The position numbers and the translations under genes were made by a program. The notes under the pieces are model-generated. The model was not told the DNA's origin. It searched no databases and was given only the letters and a program-made list of their open reading frames with translations. From the NCBI GenBank assembly GCA_020152595.1, contig JAIGNY010002156.1, positions 148,501 to 212,500 on the forward strand: a stretch of 64,000 nt of DNA, read 5' to 3'. Positions 57,131-64,000 of the stretch are shown here, in pieces. Source of the DNA: Chiridota heheva (taxonomy: Eukaryota > Echinodermata > Holothuroidea > Apodida > Chiridotidae). The first letter of the stretch is position 1. Every line of letters starts with the position of its first letter.

Positions 57131-57989
57131 GCTGCATTCAATCAAAATGCTGCCCTTCATCGTAGGCATAGTAGGGGCAGATATCAAATATTGCTGACGA
57201 GCTATCTCCATGCATCTTCTATTGTCCAGGCGTGAAATCTAGGGGCACGCTCGAGTACCAATGGTTGCGCTCGGAGTGAAGTCCCCTGAAATTTGGTGTA
57301 TTCTGTGGAAAAATTATGCGCTTTTGGACGACAAAAATGGCATATTACGTGAAAATAGTATATAAGAAAAAGTGTTTTATCAACCAACACATACATTTTT
57401 CCAGGGCCTGAAAAGATATATTTTCGATTTTGGCGTCCCCTTGAGCACTCTGATATAAGCAATTTAAGTTTCCGTGTGCTGATTTTCATGTTAAAATATG
57501 GAAGTTTTCATACCGAAAATCAAGTTGCCCAAAACTCCTGGGCAACTTTTTTGAAAACACACGTTGGTTGAAGCCCATTGACTTCGCTTAAGCGTGTACA
57601 ATTTGTATTTATGTAACCCTTCATACTCTAAATCAGAGATTCAGAGCCAATGAGTTGGAGTATGAAGATTCATACTTAATCTAAATAGGCATACTGTACT
57701 AGTAAGAGCTGCCATGCAGACTGACATATGTATACCATTCGAAGGAATTTAAAAGGAATATACTTAAAATTTTCAAAAATTCAACATTAATTACATATCA
57801 TATTGTTTATCTGACTCTTTAGTTTAGGCTTGAAGTGTTTTATTTCTTGTATATATTGATATTTCCGCGGGACTTGCATACACGTAGGCAAGTTTAAGCT
57901 TAGGCTTTTCTTCTGGAGGCTTTTCTTCATAAGTAGGCTCAGTTTTAGTTGCTTCCATAACTGATAACTATCTCTTCCACTTTTATTGT

Positions 57990-58065
57990 ATTGTACAGCG
58001 CTTTGAGATTCTTCTGAGTTAAAGGCGCTTTATAAGCACCAGCTATTATTATTATTATTATTATC
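57990..58065 (+). mobile_element. SINE/LINE 3' tail with ATT repeat
   Basis: TGTACAGCGCTTTGAGATTC, TTAAAGGCGCTTTATAAGCA and then (ATT)n form the familiar 3' end shared by many metazoan SINEs and L2-type LINEs. The 5' extent is not clear. Confidence 0.7.
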
Positions 58066-58492
58066 AACTGTCGTATCATACGCACTATTTTTCGAACAAT
58101 TCTATTCGAATTTGTTTTTATGTTGGAGCATATGGGAGCTTGGATTTGGACATAAACAAACAAACAAACATTACGCGTGCGGAACGCGATACGTACAACG
58201 TGTGTGCACTGTATGCATAAGAAAGTTTGCGCGCGTTAAAAGGAAATGTATGTTGTGCATACCGCTTCTAACACGCGCGTGTACTCATGAAAAAGCCATA
58301 ATGGATTATTCAACTTTGTCCCAGGGTAGTTGCTGATCTCAGTTAATTCGGTGGTAAATAATGTTCTAAAATTTTTACTATGAAAAGAAATATTGCGTCC
58401 CCTGTTTATCATTTGCTTCTAAATTTAACAATGAATAGGTGTAAATGAACAGGGATAATGGACTATAATATAACCATCTGGAAATCGGTCTC

Positions 58493-58680
58493 TAATTTCG
58501 GGAAATTCCCTTTATGTTGGTGATAAAAAAAAATAGATTTTCTTCGATTCTTTCACTTTCGGGATATTTTCTTCAATTTCTTTCTCATTTTCGGACAATT
58601 GTCGGGAAATTTTCTCCAATTTCCTTCATTTTCGGGAAGATTTTTTTCAATTTCTGGGAAATATTGCTATATTTTATTCA
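58493..58680. repeat. Degenerate TTTCGGGAAATTTTC repeat
   Basis: Four or five loose copies of TTTCGGGAAATTTTCT with CAATTTC occur at about 35-bp spacing. Purine-rich relatives of the opposite sense lie at about 59070-59170. Confidence 0.5.
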
Positions 58681-60015
58681 ATGTTACCCAATATTTCTAT
58701 AATTGAAGCAGATTTATCTTTAATTTTTCCTAATTTTCCTTTAGTTTTACCTAATTTTTCAATTTGATAATAATAATTTCCCAATTTGCAGTTCAAGTTT
58801 CAGAGTTTTTTTTGTTGTTATATCAACCCCCAGAGCAAGTTATTTTCTTCTTATCTTAATATTCTTTGGAGTAGATTGCGTGGGGAGAAGTATGATGAAA
58901 ATATGTTATCAAAATAGAACATTTTGGACCTACAAAATGCTCCAAATTGCACAAATTCCTTAAAGGAGGCCCTGCTATCGGTACCCGGTTTAAAGCTTTC
59001 TTTCCGGTCAGGAAGTATTCGTGGAATCGCTGAAAATAGTAGCATCATAAATGTGAACAGGGGAAGGAAATTGTGTTAAATTGAAGAAATTGTTAAAATT
59101 AACGGAATTTTAATAAAATTGAGGGAAATTTTATTAAAATAAAAACAAAAAAACATTGAAGCTAAATTGAATGATATTTTTGAAAATTGAAGATTTTGTT
59201 CATGAGCAGCGATTGACGGGAACTTGATTAGTATTGCAATTGTTCCACTTGTAATCGGAGATGTTTGATCTAGAAATGATTTTCTTAGGGCAATTTCAAT
59301 TTTGACATTTTTGGGCAAATATAAGACCGTGGTATTGAAGAGAAATGATACAATTATTATGACTATACCTTTATTTTTTCACAGAAAGACAAAATAATTT
59401 TGAAAATCATATTGGAAAATATCTGCCAGTTATTTTGTTACTTTGTATATGTATAAATATATCACTGTCGGGCAAACTCATTCCGCCAAGCTTAAAAGGT
59501 TGTAAAGCTATAGAATATATAATGACAGAACGATACTTGCCCTCAGCAATATTTTGGAAAACGCAAAGAAATTTTCCTAACAAGTTCAAGATTGACATAT
59601 TCAAGTTTTGGAAGTTGACCCGCGGTGGACTACATGAATAGGGAGACCATTTTTCGACGTTATTGTGACATGTCCTTGGCCTAACTTGAGCCGCAAAGCC
59701 CGAAATTCGACATATCTTGTAGAGAAAAAAAAAAGTGTGTGTGTGTGTGTCGGTGTGGGTGGGTTTAGACCCACCAACTGATGACATTCGTATGTCTACA
59801 CACATTCAAAGCGGTGACACGCACACAACCGATGACGTCCTCGCTTGTTTTTAGTTCTGAAAATGGCTGCTTCAAAACTATTATGACTAAAACACTACTC
59901 TAGTTTAGTATTTTTGCATTTCGGTACATGTCACCTCTTACATAGGATAAGTTAAAATACGAGTGTAACCTAAATTCCTAATACCGCCATCCCATATGTG
60001 TATTGTATATTGATC

Positions 60016-60150
60016 GGTCACCAGTTGTATAGGATTACGCTCACGTCATCAGTTGTAGGGTCTACACATGTATGGGTGAGTGGTCACCAGTTATATAGGA
60101 TTATAGATACGTCACCAGTTGTAGGGTCTACACAAGTATGTGTGTGTGTG
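60016..60150. repeat. 66-bp tandem duplication followed by (TG)n
   Basis: GGTCACCAGTTGTATAGGAT and GTAGGGTCTACACA recur at 60016 and 60082. A (TG)n run follows near 60137. Confidence 0.8.
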
Positions 60151-60637
60151 TGTGTCTAAGCATGATTTTGTGACTCATCCCCTCCCTCTTCCAACTTTCG
60201 GTTGATATATCCACATGGTGGTGACCATGTTCACATACCGTCTGTATAGTAACGGCGCTACTGACCATGGCCGTACATGGCGAGGCGGGGGCCGGATTAC
60301 GATCTAAATTGGGCAATGAATTATGCCCAATTTTATTTTGTGATTGCCCTCACTTTCAGTGGCGAATTGGAAAGATCCCGTTCACGTGGAAACTTTCTGT
60401 TGATGCATCTATTTGCCTATACGGGTTCCAACATTTTCAAGAGGGGAAAGACTGTTTTGACCCAATAAGATTTTTGTTATTGCAATTTTTTGACGTATTT
60501 ACATTAAATTAAGGTACACAATATTGACGAAAAACATACCAGCACAGTCTGCAGGTAATATTGTTCTTCCGGCTTTCCATGCAAATGTCAATTGGACATC
60601 AAACCCATTTGGTTTAACATAGCAAGAAGACTGGCTA

Positions 60638-60865
60638 AGAAGGGTTAGTCACCCCATAAAAACTAACACCACCACCACAACAAACAAACAAAATCAAAGA
60701 CGCCCGGAGATAGTAAAGAACAATGTTGACTTTGAAATTGTGAACAGAATTGGGGCTAATCATACCCACTGGGGAAAACCATTTTACTCATTAACAACCC
60801 TTTGCGAAACGCGTAAGTGCTGAATATTAATGGTCAACTTCACACTCTTGCCATGTGTTACATGA
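60638..60865 (-). mobile_element. CR1-like LINE 3' fragment (family of 10925-12815)
   Basis: In reverse complement this matches the 3' end of the CR1 copy. The matching blocks are GGTTAGTCACCCCATAAAAA, AATGTTGACTTTGAAATTG, GAACAGAATTGGGGCTAA, ACTCATTAACAACCCTTTGC and TGGTCAACTTCACACTCTTG. It is a 5'-truncated insertion. Confidence 0.88.
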
Positions 60866-61520
60866 GAATCTTAGATGTGCTGAAAATGATTGTAAACTCA
60901 AGTATGAAGTTTGATGCATGCATGCTGGATAGTTACTGTATATACGATTTCATTTCCTTGCATGAAATTATTTTTTGGGTCATCACTATTGTAGATGATT
61001 CCATAGTGAAATAGATAGAAAAAAGAAATACCATATCTTTCAAGATGAAACAGACAACCATCTGAATCAGGAAATCAGTGTTATTATTTATTCTGCGTCA
61101 TACCAAAGAGCTGGAAGCTCTTTGTGTGTAGAGCTCTTTGGTCATACCTCTCTTTGTTTATTTTTTAGGTTTGAGTTGATATCATTGGTGCCCTGCCAAC
61201 AACGCCAAAAGGATATCATAACGCTTCATAGAACCAACATTTGTTACGGTAAAACATGCCCATATTGTATGAAGAGAAATCTGCTACTCTACAGGTCGCA
61301 GCATTAGACAAATGTTTACACTAGTCGTTGCATATGTTGGTATAGTTTGAAATAGCATTAACGAAGATTTGAGTGTCACCAGCAAGGAGTTATTATACAC
61401 GAATTCATTACTTAAACCAGGATGCTATGTATTTATGTAAGAGAAACTCTTTCAGTCCTACAAGTCATTCTGGAAAAGGCAGTCTTCAATTGCCTAATAA
61501 TCCTATAAAGGTATTTTAAA

Positions 61521-61680
61521 TGCTTAAAGGCGATTTAAAGGAACGCATTATCTACCTTTGGAGTATATTCCATATACACAAAGTAGAAAACCACATAATC
61601 TGAAACTTTTTGTAATGCTCCTCCTTCGAAATATTTGTGTCAGCTCTGTTTCTGAAAGCAAAAACAAATTTCCGATAAAA
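61521..61680 (+). repeat. 160-bp direct repeat, copy 1
   Basis: Identical in length to 63183-63342, with about three mismatches. It starts TGCTTAAAGGCGATTTAAAG and ends TTTCCGATAAAA. Confidence 0.95.
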
Positions 61681-61949
61681 CTAGACATCAATGATGTTAT
61701 AGCTCAACCCATTACAATGCAAGAAGAATTGATTGCTTTCACTGATTTTATTTTTGTCATATGTACTTTTATGATGTTTTTAAAGTTTGATTTGAGGTGC
61801 ATTCCATTTGTGGGCAATTATTCATCATGTTAAAAATTCAAAAGTCTCAACTTTCCTGTATGAGTTGTATTCAGTTTGTTTGTTTGGGTGTAATGGCACC
61901 TTAACAGTCAGGTCATATGTGCCCGAGGTTAGTTGTGAATGACTGTCAG
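61679..61949 (+). mobile_element. Interspersed repeat, copy 2 (partner at 9911)
   Basis: This starts at the very end of the 160-bp repeat and matches 9911-10179. That border suggests an insertion right next to, or into, the 160-bp repeat. Confidence 0.75.
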
Positions 61950-62187
61950 CTCTAGCCGCGCAGAAGAAAGTTTCATTGTACAATGGGATTGAAAGTGGAA
62001 AACTCGTAAGTATATCTCAAATTCCTTTCTTAAAAGTACATAATTATGGTTATTTTTTCCTTTAAAATAGTTCTTTACACTTGTCCGTATATAATTAAAA
62101 AAAAAAAAATGTCAGTTGAATGTGTACTTTATTAAGTATAAACATCACGTCCTATTATATTCAGTAGTCATGGTAGTACCTTCCATG

Positions 62188-62646
62188 AGGGTGAAGGGGA
62201 GGGTGGAGGGGAGGGTGGAGGGTGGGGAAGGGAGAGGGTGGAGGAGAGGGTGGAGGAAGAGGGTGGAGGGAGGGTGGAGAAGGGAGGGTGGAGGGGAGGG
62301 TGGAGGGGAGGGTGGAGGGGAGGGTGGAGGGAAGGGTGGAGGGGAGGGTGAAGGGGAAGGGTGGAGGAGGGTGCAGGGGAGGGTGGAACAGGAGGGGAGG
62401 GTGGAGCGGTAGGGTGAAACGGGAGGGTGGAGGAAGAGGGTGAAGGGGAGGGTGGGGGTAGGGGGGGGGGGGGAGAGTGGAGCAGAAGGGTGGAGGGGAG
62501 GGTGAAGGGGAGGGTGGAAAGGGAGGAAGGGTGGGGGGGGAGGGTGGAGGGGGAGGGGGAGGGTGGATCGGGTGGGTGGATCGGGAGGGTGGATCGGGAG
62601 GGTGGAGTGGGAGGGTGGAGGGGAGGGTAGGGGGAGGGGAGAAACA
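62188..62646 (+). repeat. Purine-rich G minisatellite
   Basis: About 460 bp are almost pure purine on the plus strand, apart from a T in each unit. The unit is GGAGGGTGGAGG, 11-16 bp long, with a G run near 62461-62472. Many sets of four GGG runs are close enough for G-quadruplexes. Glu/Gly/Arg-rich frames here are artefacts. Confidence 0.95.
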
Positions 62647-63182
62647 GCGTTGGGCAGAGGCGGTTGTGGCTACAGGGAATGGGATGGTAAATTTCGTTTA
62701 ACGTATCTTTTTATTGGTATTTCTTGTCCCCAGTAGGCAAATAGACTAAAATATTGGATGGGATCAATAGCTAAATACAAGTGTAACTGCCACGGTCGTG
62801 TGGAGAACGAATTTTATTTATACAACAGGAGACAAAGAAAATTGTTAAATAGGGTAGAGAGGGGAATACCCCCATTGTGGGAGTATTCCTCATAATGGCA
62901 GTGGGGATACGAAGGTAGGCCTATAAATGTTGTATTTATATATCGTTTTGTCAGTTTGTAGTAGTTGCTGCTGTAGGATATTGTGTAACTTCTTCCTGGG
63001 AAGTACAACATAAACTTTAAAATTATCATGCTACGTCGGAGTTCTTACTCACAAAGTGGGGACAGGCTTAACGCACCACACCCTAACACACATCTGAGGC
63101 TAACATGTTTTTAAAACACATTTTTATCTCAATATTGGGTATATAGTGGTGCGTGGCCAGGGGGCAGGGGAGACTTTCCAAC

Positions 63183-63342
63183 TGCTTAAAGGCGATTTAA
63201 AGGAACGCATTATCTACCTTTGGAGTATATTCCATATACACAAAGTAGAAAACCACATAATCTGAAACTTTTTGTAATGCTTCTCCTTCGAAATAGTTGT
63301 ATCAGCTCTGTTTCTGAAAGCAAAAACAAATTTCCGATAAAA
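63183..63342 (+). repeat. 160-bp direct repeat, copy 2
   Basis: Partner of 61521-61680, 1.5 kb further on, without indels relative to it. Confidence 0.95.
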
Positions 63343-64000
63343 AAGTGAACTGAATATGATATTTAGATTGAAAATCATGGGACCGGTTTGAACAGTTAGG
63401 TCATACCAAAAACCTTTAAAATGGTACCCGCTGCCCGCTCGCTCAGCATAATGGATCAAAGCAGGGGGCGAAATGTGCCGACAGCAGCTACAATTTGTGG
63501 CCAAAAGTGTTGGGACAAAATCACTCAATAATTGTAAGCGGCTTCCCCCTCCCCCTCCCTCCATTAAATTTTGTGCGCTTTGTAAAATGCGACTTTCAAC
63601 ATTGAATGAGGGGAGTATGGAAGTGGGGATTTGTTCCAATCATATTTGGATGTTTGGGAACGCTTCTAGCTTTAAGCCCCGGACTTTTACAAAACACTTT
63701 TGAATATGATTTAATATTTCGTTATTTTAATCAAAAACATAGGTTTTTTAGGATGTGATGTTAATTCTAAGCTGATATCTAGTCATTTATCAAAAATATG
63801 TAGAATTAAAGATAAGCAGGAAGCAACAACTTAAGTTTGATCGATATAGATACAGTATGTAACACATGAAATAAGCAAAACAAAATTAAACAAAATTAGT
63901 TAAAGACTGACTGTTTAACTGCATTTACAATTTTAAGGGCATAATAAATTATGCAAATTTGATTTAATTTTCTTTAACGAAACAAGATTTTTGAACGCTT
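63343..64000. other. Unassigned sequence at window end
   Basis: A 141-codon minus-strand frame (63639-63214) runs partly through the 160-bp repeat and has no recognisable domain. I regard it as non-coding. Confidence 0.4.

Noticed and set aside
62116-62701. Gly/Glu/Arg-rich frames
   Set aside because: Products of the purine minisatellite.
63214-63639. 141-codon minus-strand gene
   Set aside because: Part of it lies in the duplicated 160-bp repeat, and no domain or sensible composition supports it.

Overview
This is a window of eukaryotic, metazoan genome: AT-rich, intron-rich and full of eroded transposable elements. There are no operons, no ribosome-binding sites and no CRISPR-like arrays. 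The mix of CR1-like and RNase H-bearing LINEs, a Penelope-like element with a GIY-YIG domain, Ty3/Gypsy elements and tRNA-derived SINEs suits a marine invertebrate. An echinoderm or another invertebrate deuterostome is my weak guess; nothing here fixes the species.

One host gene can be reconstructed with confidence: cysteine dioxygenase type 1 (CDO1) on the minus strand. Five coding exons with matching splice phases lie at 49064-48895, 38025-37948, 9863-9700, 6028-5859 and 4583-4536. They join to 630 nt, giving 209 residues and a stop, against about 200 residues in the human enzyme. The iron ligands, the Cys-Tyr cofactor pair and the substrate-binding Arg are all present. The gene covers about 44.5 kb, so most of the window is CDO1 intron.

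Layout. 1-4535 lies downstream of CDO1: a foldback repeat (388-957), a 17-bp minisatellite (1895-2200), a tRNA-derived SINE (about 3150-3590) and three adjacent palindromes (3576-3646). Intron 4 (4584-5858) is half filled by a 39-bp minisatellite. Intron 3 (6029-9699) holds SINEs and short tandem repeats. Intron 2 (9864-37947, about 28 kb) holds a CR1-like LINE (10925-12815), a TIR-flanked region with a nested MITE (13160-15875), an RNase H LINE (19575-23470), a Gypsy gag remnant (26186-28203), a 3.3-kb 18-bp minisatellite (29045-32370), a LINE tail (32865-33175), a TA/CATA microsatellite (34691-35098) and a Penelope-like element (35099-36250). Intron 1 (38026-48894) holds a Gypsy element with two LTRs (40493-46431), a MITE (46792-47104) and a candidate sense-strand exon (39786-39913). 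Upstream of CDO1 (49065-64000) are a LINE with a perfect target-site duplication (52406-53719), inverted copies of a CRE-containing repeat, a second CR1 tail (60638-60865), a purine-rich minisatellite (62188-62646) and a pair of 160-bp direct repeats.

I see no evidence for a new multi-gene system. The most unusual items are the three back-to-back palindromes, the two-level minisatellite in CDO1 intron 2, out-of-frame tandem duplications inside two retroelement coding regions, and the large intron load of CDO1. Most open reading frames longer than 60 codons here are chance, repeat-driven or parts of decayed retroelements.
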